Assembly: GCA_000433875.1 (NCBI GenBank)
Contig: HF993331.1
Coordinates: 1-64,000, forward strand
Reading direction: 5' to 3'
Length of the DNA stretch: 64,000 nt
Source of the DNA: Firmicutes bacterium CAG:884
Lineage (GTDB): Bacteria > Bacillota_I > Bacilli_A > RF39 > UBA660
The notes under the pieces are model-generated. The model saw only the letters and a program-made list of their open reading frames with translations, did no database searches and had not been told where the DNA came from. The position numbers and the translations under genes are program-made. Shown piece by piece: positions 31,760 through 40,395 of this stretch; positions within the stretch are counted from its first letter, which is position 1, and the number at the start of each line of letters is the position of its first letter.

Positions 31760-32608
31760 ATGTTTAAAGGAAAACCATTCGTAAAATGGGCCGGAGGAAA
31801 AAGACAAATTATAGATAAATTAAAAGAGTATGTACCAGATGAATATGATACTTACTATGAACCATTTGTAGGCGGAGGCGCATTACTTTTTGAACTAGCA
31901 CCTAAAAAAGCTGTTATAAATGACCTAAATGAAGAATTAATGAATGTATATAATTGTTTATGTAATGAAGAAAAGTTCAAAAAAATGTGTAACTTATTAA
32001 ATCATTATGAAGCTGAACATTCAGAAGAGTTTTATTACGAAATAAGAAATAAAGACAAAAATAAAAATGCATATAATCGTTTATCTGACTATACTAAGGC
32101 AGCCCGTACAATATATTTGAATAAAGCTTGTTTTAACGGATTATATCGCGTCAATAGCAAGAATGAATTCAATGTACCATTCGGTAAAAAAACAAAAATT
32201 AATACTTATGAAGGAAGTAATCTAATAACAGTAAGCAATTATTTAACAATGAACGATATAAAAATACAAAGTGTAGATTTTGAAGAATCTTTAAAAACAG
32301 CTAAAAAAGGTGATTTTGTTTATATAGATCCACCATATGACTCAGACACATCAACATTCAATAACTATACAGAAGATGGCTTTGGAAAAGAAGAACAAAG
32401 AAGACTAGCCAAAGTATATAAAGATTTAGACAAAAGAGGAGTATATGTTATGCTTTCAAACCATAATACAAACCTAATAAATGAACTTTACAAAGACTAT
32501 CATATTCATATAATAGAAGCAAAAAGAAATATAAACGCAAATGGAAAAAAAAGAGGTAAAGTAGAAGAAGTAATTATAACAAATTACGAAAATAAAAGAG
32601 ATTTTTAA
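31760..32608 (+). CDS. dam: DNA adenine methyltransferase (Dam/MboIIA type)
   Basis: A 282-residue class D12 adenine N6-methyltransferase, typically recognising GATC. Visible are the SAM motif FVKWAGGKRQII near the start, EPFVGGGALLFELAP (motif I), a RTIYLNKACFNGLYRVN stretch and the catalytic DPPY motif in FVYIDPPYDSDTSTFNNY near residue 190. The ATG at 31760 follows AGGAGTGA. No restriction endonuclease is adjacent, so it looks like a solitary methyltransferase rather than a restriction system; the next genes are ATP-grasp and NERD proteins. Confidence 0.93.
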   Translation: MFKGKPFVKWAGGKRQIIDKLKEYVPDEYDTYYEPFVGGGALLFELAPKKAVINDLNEELMNVYNCLCNEEKFKKMCNLLNHYEAEHSEEFYYEIRNKDKNKNAYNRLSDYTKAARTIYLNKACFNGLYRVNSKNEFNVPFGKKTKINTYEGSNLITVSNYLTMNDIKIQSVDFEESLKTAKKGDFVYIDPPYDSDTSTFNNYTEDGFGKEEQRRLAKVYKDLDKRGVYVMLSNHNTNLINELYKDYHIHIIEAKRNINANGKKRGKVEEVIITNYENKRDF

Positions 32609-32627
32609 AATCAAACGAGGTGGAAAT

Positions 32628-33542
32628 ATGAATGATGAATTTCATAATCTAATAAAAGAAATATGTGAAAAACATAATATAAAATATAATCTTATTTCAA
32701 ATGGTTGGGTAATGGTTCTTGAAAAAAACAATATAAAAGAAATAATAGTAGGCTATAAGTTTGAAAATAATAATCATGCAATCGGTAAAATATTTGATGA
32801 CAAATATGCAACATATGAATTACTTAATCTATATAATATCCCAGTAGTAGAGCATAGTATTGTTTATAGCTTATCAAACAAAAATGAATATGCTAAAAAA
32901 TATAATAGTGCAAAATACATTGAAAAATTATTCAATAAATATAATAAAGATATCGTTATAAAAGAAAATACTGGATCAGGCGGAAAACAAGTTAAAAGAT
33001 TTAATGATTTGAATGAATTAACAAAATACCATATAAAGATCGAGGATAATAACTCATATAGTATTACACCATTTTATAATATTGAAAATGAATATAGAAC
33101 AATCATTTTAAATAATCAAATAAAATTAATGTATAAAAAAGAATTACCAGTAGTATATGGTGATGGTAGAACTAAAATAGAAGATTTATTAAAAAAATTT
33201 AATTATGAATACTTTAAAAATATAAAAGATGAAAGAATCTTAAAAAAGGGTGAAAAATATGCATACGACTGGAAGTTTAATCTAGCCCGCGGATCAAGAG
33301 CAAACTTTGAAATAGAAGAAAATGATAAAAAACAAATATTAGACATAATAAATAAAATACTAAATAATTTCAAAATAGGATTTTGTAGCATTGATATAAT
33401 TAAAACAGAAAGTAAGTTTATGGTTCTTGAAATCAATAGTGGGGTTATGATGACAAACCTAATAAAAGAAAATATAGATGGTAAAAATATAGCATTTAAA
33501 ATATATGAAGAAGAAATACTAAATATCTTTGGAGAAAAATAA
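32628..33542 (+). CDS. ATP-grasp family ligase
   Basis: A 304-residue soluble protein of the RimK/cyanophycin-synthetase-like ATP-grasp class. The ATP-binding lid region is KENTGSGGKQVKRF (about residues 118-131), YRTIILNNQIKLMYKKE and the NLARGSRANFE stretch follow, and the metal/phosphate end is FCSIDIIKTESKFMVLEINSG (about 265-286). Such enzymes join a carboxylate to an amine via an acyl phosphate; the substrate is unknown. RBS GAGGTGG at 32615-32621. It is close to dam (19 bases) and to the NERD gene (1 base). Confidence 0.8.
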   Translation: MNDEFHNLIKEICEKHNIKYNLISNGWVMVLEKNNIKEIIVGYKFENNNHAIGKIFDDKYATYELLNLYNIPVVEHSIVYSLSNKNEYAKKYNSAKYIEKLFNKYNKDIVIKENTGSGGKQVKRFNDLNELTKYHIKIEDNNSYSITPFYNIENEYRTIILNNQIKLMYKKELPVVYGDGRTKIEDLLKKFNYEYFKNIKDERILKKGEKYAYDWKFNLARGSRANFEIEENDKKQILDIINKILNNFKIGFCSIDIIKTESKFMVLEINSGVMMTNLIKENIDGKNIAFKIYEEEILNIFGEK

Positions 33543-33543
33543 T

Positions 33544-34332
33544 ATGGAATTTATAAAAACACTAATTGAAAGTATAAAAAGTAATTATGTAACATATCTT
33601 TTTTACTCTTGGTTCTTTTGTTTTCTTATGTATGCCCTATATAAAATAACAAGTCATTATTATCCCCAACTAAGAGGCTTTTGGGGTGAAAGATGGGTTA
33701 AAGACGAATTAAATAAACTACCCAAAACAAATTACAAAATATTAAACAACATAACAATATCTGATGAAAAAGGAATTCATCAAATTGACCATATCGTAGT
33801 TTCAAAATATGGAATATTTGTTATTGAAATGAAAAATTACTACGGATTAATAAGAGGAAATGAATACTGGGATTATTGGATGCAATATGTAGGTAAAAAT
33901 AAAAGAACATTTAAAAATCCCATTTATCAAAATTATGGCCACATAAAAGCCCTAGCAAATCTATTAGATATAGATGAAAATAAATTCTTTTCAATAATCT
34001 GTTTTTCAAATCAAGCCAAATTAAAAGTTATATGTAAAACACCAATTGTACAAACATATGAAATCGCGCTTACAATAGGAAAATATCAAGAAGAAATACT
34101 AGATAATATAGAGCAAATAAGCGAAACAATAATAAAGAATAATATTAAAGATAAAAAAGTAAAAAAAGAACATACTAGTAAAATACAAAACCAAATAAGA
34201 CTAACAGAAGAAAAAATAAGCAAAAACATATGTCCAAAATGTGGAAGTAAATTAGTTGAACGAAAAAGCAAATATGGATCATTCCTTGGCTGTTCTTCAT
34301 ATCCGAAATGTAAATTTACTAAACAATTATGA
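33544..34332 (+). CDS. Membrane-anchored NERD-domain protein with zinc ribbon
   Basis: 262 residues. One N-terminal helix (about 12-35) is followed by the NERD (nuclease-related) domain from about 42: GFWGERWVKDEL, then the PD-(D/E)XK-like core GIHQIDHIVVSKYGIFVIEMKNYYG. The C-terminus carries a topoisomerase-type zinc ribbon with C-X2-C and C-X5-C (CPKCGSKLVERKSKYGSFLGCSSYPKC). NERD proteins with this ribbon are common and thought to process nucleic acids. The ATG at 33544 was chosen because GGAG at 33531-33534 precedes it. It ends 9 bases before an ASCH gene. Confidence 0.85.
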   Translation: MEFIKTLIESIKSNYVTYLFYSWFFCFLMYALYKITSHYYPQLRGFWGERWVKDELNKLPKTNYKILNNITISDEKGIHQIDHIVVSKYGIFVIEMKNYYGLIRGNEYWDYWMQYVGKNKRTFKNPIYQNYGHIKALANLLDIDENKFFSIICFSNQAKLKVICKTPIVQTYEIALTIGKYQEEILDNIEQISETIIKNNIKDKKVKKEHTSKIQNQIRLTEEKISKNICPKCGSKLVERKSKYGSFLGCSSYPKCKFTKQL

Positions 34333-34341
34333 AAGGATAAT

Positions 34342-34718
34342 ATGAAAGCATTAACTATAAAAGAACCATGGGCTAGTTTAATCATAAACGGTTATAAAAA
34401 ATATGAATTTAGATCTTGGAAAACCCATTATCGCGGTAAAATTCTAATCCATACAAGTCAAAAAATTGAAAAAAAATGTTACCAAGATTCCAAAAATATA
34501 ATGTAAAATATACTGAAGGCGCTATAATAGGTGAAGCAGAACTAGTAGATTGTATTTTAGTAGACGAAAATTTTCAAAATAAATTAAGAAAAATAGATGA
34601 AAAAATATATGAAAGAAGTAACCATACAGAAAAATATGCTTGGAAACTTGAAAATGTAAAAAAATATGATAAACCAATCTATATGAAAGGAAAACTAGGA
34701 CTATGGAACATAGAATGA
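34342..34718 (+). pseudogene. ASCH-domain gene with a one-base frameshift
   Basis: The frame from the ATG at 34342 (RBS GAAAGGA) encodes MKALTIKEPWASLIINGYKK, EFRSWKTHYRGKILIHTSQK, the typical first half of an ASCH domain. In a run of eight As (34470-34477) the frame slips. The second half continues one frame over as MLPRFQKYNVKYTEGAIIGEAELVDCI and KLGLWNIE to 34718. A run of nine As would restore one protein of about 125 residues. ASCH domains are beta-barrel RNA-binding modules related to PUA. It may be a recent mutation, a sequencing or assembly slip, or transcriptional slippage on the A run. Confidence 0.75.
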
Positions 34719-35032
34719 AATTAAGAAATAAACCATTTGAACAAATAAAAAACAACAAAAAAACAATCGAAATGCGTTTATATGATGAAAAAAGAAAACA
34801 AATAAAAGAAAAAGATACAATAATATTCACAAATATTGAAACAAACGAAGAATTAAAAGTAGAAGTAGAAAAATTATATATTTTTAATAACTTTGAAGAA
34901 TTATATAATTATTTTGATAAAAAAGAATTAGGCTATGAAAATGAAGAAGCATCATATAAAGATATGGAAGCCTATTATTCAAAACAAAATCAAAAAGAAT
35001 ATGGTGTTGTTGGCATAAAAATAAAAAAATAA
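34703..35032 (+). CDS. ASCH-domain protein
   Basis: 109 residues, a single ASCH domain: MKLRNKPFEQIKNNKKTIEM, then RLYDEKRKQIKEKDTIIFTN, and a C-terminal VVGIKIKK strand. The family is predicted to bind RNA, and some members hydrolyse modified nucleosides; no specific role is known. The start at 34703 overlaps the preceding ASCH gene by 16 bases, and homologues usually carry the short M-x-H-x-M lead-in seen here. It is a different subtype from its neighbour, so the two are not a recent duplication. Confidence 0.8.
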   Translation: MEHRMKLRNKPFEQIKNNKKTIEMRLYDEKRKQIKEKDTIIFTNIETNEELKVEVEKLYIFNNFEELYNYFDKKELGYENEEASYKDMEAYYSKQNQKEYGVVGIKIKK

Positions 35033-35120
35033 ACAAAAACTTAAAAAATGATGTTTATTAATATAAAATATTGTGTTAAAATATAATTGTTAGTACAAAA
35101 TAACAATGGAAGGTGAAAAT

Positions 35121-35669
35121 ATGTTAAAAAAAATAAACAAATTATTTTGGATGACAATACTATTTTCAGTACTACTATTAGTAGTAGGCGTATTATTTGT
35201 AGCATTTCCAAATGTTTCAATTAATGCACTATCAATCCTAATTGCTTCATCATTATTAGCATTTGGGCTAATATTAGTATTAGACTATAAATCCAGAATA
35301 TTCTATATGCAATTTGTAACACTAGGAGTAATATTTATTATATTAGGTGCAATACTTTTACTTCACACTGATATAGTACAATCACTAGTACCAATCATAA
35401 TAGGAGCATACATTATAGTAAATGAAATTATTAATATGCAAATATCATTAAAACTAATGAAATATAGTAATAAATTAGTATGGGCATTTATCTTATCATT
35501 ACTATCTTGTATATGTGGATGCTTTATGATAATATATCCAACAAACGGAGCATTAGCGATTACACTATATATGGGAATTGTTTTAATTATCTATTCAGTA
35601 TCAGTACTAACAAATATGATAATATTCAAAAAACATATCAATGATATAGTAAAAATCGCACAAAACTAG
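35121..35669 (+). CDS. HdeD/DUF308-type membrane protein
   Basis: A 182-residue protein with six hydrophobic helices and short loops, matching the DUF308 (HdeD) duplicated three-helix layout: LLLVVGVLFVAFPN in the first repeat and GCFMIIYPTNGALAI in the second. Members are linked to acid or envelope stress in enterobacteria; the role in Firmicutes is unknown. The ATG at 35121 is preceded by AAGGTG (35110-35115), whereas the ATG at 35106 lacks an RBS. A -10 TATAAT is at 35082-35087. Terminator follows. Confidence 0.75.
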   Translation: MLKKINKLFWMTILFSVLLLVVGVLFVAFPNVSINALSILIASSLLAFGLILVLDYKSRIFYMQFVTLGVIFIILGAILLLHTDIVQSLVPIIIGAYIIVNEIINMQISLKLMKYSNKLVWAFILSLLSCICGCFMIIYPTNGALAITLYMGIVLIIYSVSVLTNMIIFKKHINDIVKIAQN

Positions 35670-35688
35670 GGACCATATAGTCCCTTTA
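35668..35688 (+). terminator. Terminator after the DUF308 gene
   Basis: AGGGAC-CATATA-GTCCCT with a short T run. Confidence 0.65.
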
Positions 35689-35701
35689 ATTAAGGAGTTA
35701 T

Positions 35702-36376
35702 ATGCAAAAATTATTCATTTTATTCATAATATATTCATTCATCGGTTGGAGTATGGAAGTAATATGTAAATTAGTTCAAAAAGGAAGATTTATAAATAGA
35801 GGATTTTTAATCGGGCCTTGGTGTCCTATATATGGAATCGGATGCGTTCTTTTAACTCTTCTTTTAACAAGATATAAAGCAAATCCATTATTACTATTTA
35901 TAATGGCAATAATTATATGTTCATTCCTTGAATATATGACAAGCTATATAATGGAAAAAATATTTGGAGCAAGATGGTGGGATTATTCAACCAAAAAGTT
36001 TAATATAAATGGAAGAATATGCGCGGAAACAATGATTCCATTTGGTTTGCTAGGACTATTAGTAATATACTTTTTAAACCCATTTCTAATAAAACAAATC
36101 GATAAAGTAGATCCAAATGTTCTAAATATAATATCAATAATTATTCTTATTATATTTATACTAGACTTAATAATATCATTTACAATAATCTTTAATTTTA
36201 AATCAACAATAAAAAAGACTGAAAAAGATTCAACCGAAGAAATAACAAAAAAGGTAAAAGAAATATTCTTATCAAAGAGTATCTTACATAGAAGATTAGT
36301 AAAAGCTTTCCCAGACCTTAAAAACAAAACCAAAAAAATAAAAGAAAAATTAAAGGCAAGGTATGAAATAAAGTAA
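35702..36376 (+). CDS. CmpB-type putative ABC transporter permease (membrane protein)
   Basis: 224 residues with about five transmembrane helices in the first 165 residues and a lysine-rich cytoplasmic tail. The characteristic family block is FIGWSMEVI, then GRFINRGFLIGPWCPIYGIG near residues 30-48 and later EYMTSYIMEKIFGARWWDYS. The family is annotated as putative ABC permease (PF06541 type), but no ATPase partner is adjacent and a transport role is unproven. RBS AAGGAG just before the ATG. Confidence 0.8.
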   Translation: MQKLFILFIIYSFIGWSMEVICKLVQKGRFINRGFLIGPWCPIYGIGCVLLTLLLTRYKANPLLLFIMAIIICSFLEYMTSYIMEKIFGARWWDYSTKKFNINGRICAETMIPFGLLGLLVIYFLNPFLIKQIDKVDPNVLNIISIIILIIFILDLIISFTIIFNFKSTIKKTEKDSTEEITKKVKEIFLSKSILHRRLVKAFPDLKNKTKKIKEKLKARYEIK

Positions 36377-36387
36377 AAAAATAATAA

Positions 36388-36407
36388 AAGGTATAATATT
36401 ATACCTT
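36388..36407. repeat. 20-bp perfect palindrome
   Basis: AAGGTATAAT/ATTATACCTT with no loop. Its outer arm AAGGTAT recurs in the terminator 14 bases downstream. It could be a binding site or part of a double terminator. Confidence 0.5.
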
Positions 36408-36420
36408 GACTATTCAAACT

Positions 36421-36445
36421 AAAGGTATGAAAAATACCTTTTTTT
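36421..36445 (+). terminator. Terminator before the adhesin gene
   Basis: AAAGGTAT-GAAAA-ATACCTTT followed by Ts. Confidence 0.8.
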
Positions 36446-36544
36446 GATGAATATAAATAAAACTTTCAAAAAAAATAAAAAAATTTGAAAAATAAAAAGT
36501 TTTAAGACTATTTACCTCGTATAGTATATTTGAGGAGGAAAAAT

Positions 36545-38815
36545 ATGTTAAAAACAATAATAATAATTTTAAGTACTTTATTATGTATAACAAATACAAA
36601 TGCCAGTGCGAAAATAGAAAAACAAAACATTTACTATGCAAGATATGGAGGAGGTAAACCATATTTATCAGATAAAGTTGAATACTTTGAAATAGACGGC
36701 AACACGGCTTACTGTATTGAACCAGGAATGCCAATATCAACAACTGACTATATAGAAATGAATGAATTACCATATTCAAATGACATAATTGAAAAAATAA
36801 AACTAATAGGCTATTATGGCTATAATTATGAAAACCATAAAACAAATAACTATCGCCTAGCAACCCAAGCACTTATATGGAATCTAATAGGTGGACAAAA
36901 AGTTGACTTTTATACTAAACAATATGGTTATGGTGATTATATTGATATATCCAAAGAAAAAGAAGAAATCCAAAATCTAATAAATAAACACTACCTAAAA
37001 CCAACTATAAATGATATAGAAGAATTTTATAATAATGAAATCATAATAAAAGATGCAAATGAAGTATTAGATAACTATGAAATTGAATATCAAGGAAAAA
37101 ATAATGTTCAAATTAAAAATAATACCCTAATAATCAAAATACTAAAACAAGATAAATTAATCCTTAAAAGAAAAAAATATGATAATAAAACGTCTGTATT
37201 TTATGAAGGAAACAATATAAAATCGCAAATGATAGCAGTTTTAACATTAGATGAAATAGATAAAATAGAAATAAACCTATCTCCAATATTTGGTGAATTA
37301 AAAATAAATAAAAAAAGTAATAAAGAAAGTATTTATACTTTAAAAGATGCCATTTATGGAATATATGATCTAGAAAATAATTTAATAAAAGAAATTAAAA
37401 CAGATGAGAAAGGAAACGCTCAAGCAAAATTAACCAAAGGAAAATATTATTTAAAAGAAATAAAAGCACCATTAGGTTATCATTTAGACGAAACTAAACA
37501 TTACTTTGAAATAGATAAAGAAAATCTAATAAAAGAACTTATTCTTGAAGAAGAAGTAATTGAAAGTAAAATAAAACTTAAAAAAAGGTATGGTAATTCA
37601 AGTAAAGAATTATATGATGAACCAAACATAACATTTTTAGTATATAAAAACAATGAATTAATAAATAAAATAACAACAAATGAAATAGGGGAAGCAACAA
37701 TTATCTTACCATATGGAAAATATACTATAAAACAAGAAAATACCAAAGAAGGATATTTAAAAGTAAATGATTTTGAAATTACTGTAGATGGAAAAAATAA
37801 AGAATTAAAATATGAATTAGTAGATGAAGAAATAAATGCTTTTGTCAAAATTATAAAAAAAGATTATGAAACAAATGAAACAATAAAACAAAAAGGAATA
37901 AAATTTAAAATCAAAAATTTAGATAAAAATGAATATATATGTGAAAATAAAGAATGTACATATGAAACAAACGAAGAAGGCTATATAATAACATCTGAGC
38001 GTTTAAAAGGTAATCTTTTAATTGAAGAATGTAAACAATACTTGAATGGTTATATATGGAACAAAGAAAAAATTAAAATATTTATAGGTGATAAAATAAT
38101 AGATACATATACTATTGAATTCAAAAATAAAAGAGTAAAAGGTCAAATAAAAATCCTAAAACAAGGTGAAAATGAATTATTAGAAAATGTTAAATTTAAT
38201 TTATATGCTAAAGATAATATTATCATCAATAATAAAATAATATATAAAAAAAATGAATTAATTTTAACAAAAACAACAAACAAAGAAGGAATAATTATAT
38301 TTGATAATTTAGAATTAGGAAACTATTATATAAAAGAAATAGAAACAAATAATAACTATATACTAGATGATAAAGAATATGAAATATCATTAAAATACAA
38401 AGACGAAGAAACAAGTATTATTAAAGAATATATAGAAATTAAAAATTATCTAAAAAGAGGGAAATTAGTATTTTATAAAATAGATTCCTTAACAAAAGAA
38501 AAACTAGAAAATGCTGTTATTCAAATATATAAAGATAATGAATTAATAAAAGAAGAAGTAACAAATATAGATGGATTAATAGAACTAAGTAATCTTTTAA
38601 TAGGTAATTACTATATTATTGAAAAAGAAGCCCCCAAAGGGTATATAAAATCTGAAAATATAATAGAGTTTGAAATAAAGTATAACGAAGTAACGGAAAT
38701 AACTATGGAAAATGATCCTATAATAGAAGTACCAAATACAATAAAAAACTCCAATTATAAAATAATAACTTTACTCATAATAGGACTATTAAAAAAATAT
38801 GAAGAAACTAATTAG
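36545..38815 (+). CDS. Cell-wall adhesin with thioester domain and Cna-B repeats
   Basis: A 756-residue exported protein with signal peptide at 1-23 (cleavage near NASA). Residues about 30-150 form a TQXA thioester domain: the Cys is in TAYCIEPGMP and the Gln in RLATQALIWNLIGG, the pair that forms a reactive bond to host surfaces. At least five Cna-B/SpaA-like beta-sandwich repeats follow from about 255, each opening with K-x-K and closing with a G-YYI-E--AP-GY signature. The C-terminus has IIEVPNTIKN, a 12-residue hydrophobic stretch and KKYEETN, a reduced sorting signal in which VPNTI replaces LPxTG. RBS GAGGAGG at 36531-36537. The sortase gene overlaps its end by 17 bases. Confidence 0.87.
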   Translation: MLKTIIIILSTLLCITNTNASAKIEKQNIYYARYGGGKPYLSDKVEYFEIDGNTAYCIEPGMPISTTDYIEMNELPYSNDIIEKIKLIGYYGYNYENHKTNNYRLATQALIWNLIGGQKVDFYTKQYGYGDYIDISKEKEEIQNLINKHYLKPTINDIEEFYNNEIIIKDANEVLDNYEIEYQGKNNVQIKNNTLIIKILKQDKLILKRKKYDNKTSVFYEGNNIKSQMIAVLTLDEIDKIEINLSPIFGELKINKKSNKESIYTLKDAIYGIYDLENNLIKEIKTDEKGNAQAKLTKGKYYLKEIKAPLGYHLDETKHYFEIDKENLIKELILEEEVIESKIKLKKRYGNSSKELYDEPNITFLVYKNNELINKITTNEIGEATIILPYGKYTIKQENTKEGYLKVNDFEITVDGKNKELKYELVDEEINAFVKIIKKDYETNETIKQKGIKFKIKNLDKNEYICENKECTYETNEEGYIITSERLKGNLLIEECKQYLNGYIWNKEKIKIFIGDKIIDTYTIEFKNKRVKGQIKILKQGENELLENVKFNLYAKDNIIINNKIIYKKNELILTKTTNKEGIIIFDNLELGNYYIKEIETNNNYILDDKEYEISLKYKDEETSIIKEYIEIKNYLKRGKLVFYKIDSLTKEKLENAVIQIYKDNELIKEEVTNIDGLIELSNLLIGNYYIIEKEAPKGYIKSENIIEFEIKYNEVTEITMENDPIIEVPNTIKNSNYKIITLLIIGLLKKYEETN

Positions 38816-39308
38816 TATAATTCTTTTATTAAACATATTAAGATTTAAATATATAGAATATAGAATTCCTGTGAAAGAAGAAAATAAAATAATTACAAAA
38901 GAAACAACTAATGAAGAAAAATATTTATTAACTCTTGAAATACCAAAAATCAAATTGAAAAGAAAAATATATAATTTAGAAAGTAAAAATAATAATGTAA
39001 ACAAAAATATTGAATTATTAAAACCATTTATTGAACCAAGTAATAAAAATGGTATTATCATTTTAGCAGGTCATAATGGTAATTCAAATGTATCATATTT
39101 TAACAAATTATATAAATTAAATATAAATGATAATATAATAATAGAATATAAACAAAAAAAATATGTTTACCAAATAGTAAACATATATGATATTTTAAAA
39201 ACAGGGAAAGCTCTAATTAAAACCTCTAATTATAATAATATAATTGTACTTATAACCTGTAAAGGACGGAATAAACAAACCATTTATATAGCATCACTTA
39301 TTAGCTAA
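38799..39308 (+). CDS. Sortase, partner of the adhesin
   Basis: A 169-residue transpeptidase with an N-terminal membrane anchor (residues 3-14, short) and the sortase fold: LTLEIPKIKLKRKIY, GIIILAGHNGNSNVSYF with the catalytic His, and IIVLITCKGRNKQTIYIAS with the catalytic Cys and downstream Arg. Small size and the TCKG-N pattern resemble class D/pilin-type sortases, but the class is uncertain. Overlap with the adhesin gene implies coupled translation and a dedicated enzyme-substrate pair. The 3' end overlaps vanY by 15 bases on the opposite strand. Confidence 0.87.
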   Translation: MKKLISIILLLNILRFKYIEYRIPVKEENKIITKETTNEEKYLLTLEIPKIKLKRKIYNLESKNNNVNKNIELLKPFIEPSNKNGIIILAGHNGNSNVSYFNKLYKLNINDNIIIEYKQKKYVYQIVNIYDILKTGKALIKTSNYNNIIVLITCKGRNKQTIYIASLIS

Positions 39309-40334
39309 AAAATATTCATAATACTCATCATAAGTAATACCTGTTTTGTAAATATATTCAGCAACTTCTGAACCAACATACCTATAATGCCAAGGCTCAT
39401 AAACATAACCAGTTAAGTTTGTGTACTCTTTAGGATATCTCAAAATAAAACCATATCTATAAGCATTATCTTTAAGCCATTTAAACTCATTTGTGTTACT
39501 AAAATTATATGAAATATCATTTAAATCAATAGCAAGCCCCGTTTGATGTTCTGAATGACCTGGTCTTGCAGAGTAAGTATCAGCCTCAGCCTTACCATCT
39601 CTATTTACATATTGATTATATAATACCTTTTGATAATCATAACTTCTGTAACCAGAAGCAATATAAATATTTAATCCTAAAACTCTTGCATCATCAGCCA
39701 TCTTTTTAAAGTTTTCAAATAATGTCTTATCAACCTTACCATATCCATAACCAGAAGTAATATTAACTAAAGTAGTAGGTTCATATTTCTCATCTAATGC
39801 ATAAAACTTATTAACAATAACAAGTAAATCATTTTGATTCTTAGATTGTTTAATATTATTATAATAACCATAATCAATATTAGCATTTACACTAGCAACA
39901 ATATCTCTAACCTTTAAATCTGAATGATTATTTAAATACTCCAAATATCTATTAGTATTACTTAAAATAAAATAACTATCATTTTTAATATTGTATAAAT
40001 TATCGCTATAATCATAATTATCAAGATTAGCGTTAACCATCTCAATCGCACGCTCATAATCAATTTTATTCTTTGTAATATATTTTATATAAACACACTT
40101 TTTAGAACTATCAAAATTTTCATTATCAATTAAACTATCAATATTATCTATATAATTATCATATAGACAATTAACATCCTCACCAAACACACTAAATAAC
40201 TTATCAGCAGTTTCTTTGGTATAACCAATTTTTACAAGTTCATTATCCATCTCTTTATCACCACTAAAATATATTATGCAAGTAATGATTAAAATAATTG
40301 CAATAACAAAACTAAATATAATATTCTTTTTCAT
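39294..40334 (-). CDS. M15 D,D-carboxypeptidase (VanY/DacY type)
   Basis: A 346-residue zinc peptidase that trims the terminal D-Ala of peptidoglycan stem peptides. N-terminal signal anchor (residues 5-25), a helical region about 30-170 that is longer than in VanY, then the M15B domain: IASGYRSYDYQKVLY, SARPGHSEHQTGLAIDL with the zinc His and Asp, and YVYEPWHYRYVG with the last His. No vancomycin-resistance partners (vanH/A/X) are nearby, so it is probably general wall metabolism. It converges with the sortase and diverges from the PBP5-type gene. Confidence 0.92.
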   Translation of the reverse strand: MKKNIIFSFVIAIILIITCIIYFSGDKEMDNELVKIGYTKETADKLFSVFGEDVNCLYDNYIDNIDSLIDNENFDSSKKCVYIKYITKNKIDYERAIEMVNANLDNYDYSDNLYNIKNDSYFILSNTNRYLEYLNNHSDLKVRDIVASVNANIDYGYYNNIKQSKNQNDLLVIVNKFYALDEKYEPTTLVNITSGYGYGKVDKTLFENFKKMADDARVLGLNIYIASGYRSYDYQKVLYNQYVNRDGKAEADTYSARPGHSEHQTGLAIDLNDISYNFSNTNEFKWLKDNAYRYGFILRYPKEYTNLTGYVYEPWHYRYVGSEVAEYIYKTGITYDEYYEYFLANK

Positions 40335-40354
40335 AAACGCTCCTTTTATATAAC

Positions 40355-40381
40355 ATATCTAATTATATTATATCATATATT
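40355..40381 (+). promoter_or_regulatory. Sigma-E-type promoter of the PBP5-type gene
   Basis: ATA at 40355-40357, 16 bases, CATATATT at 40374-40381, the same -10 octamer as spoIVA and gerM. The RBS GGTGAT follows at 40387. Confidence 0.5.
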
Positions 40382-40395
40382 TTATTGGTGATGAT

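Noticed and set aside
31760..32608. A restriction-modification system built around dam
   Set aside because: Neither neighbour encodes a recognisable restriction enzyme; the NERD protein is membrane-anchored and of a general family.
39294..40334. A vancomycin-resistance locus
   Set aside because: Only a VanY-type peptidase is present, without vanH, vanA/B, vanX or a VanRS pair.
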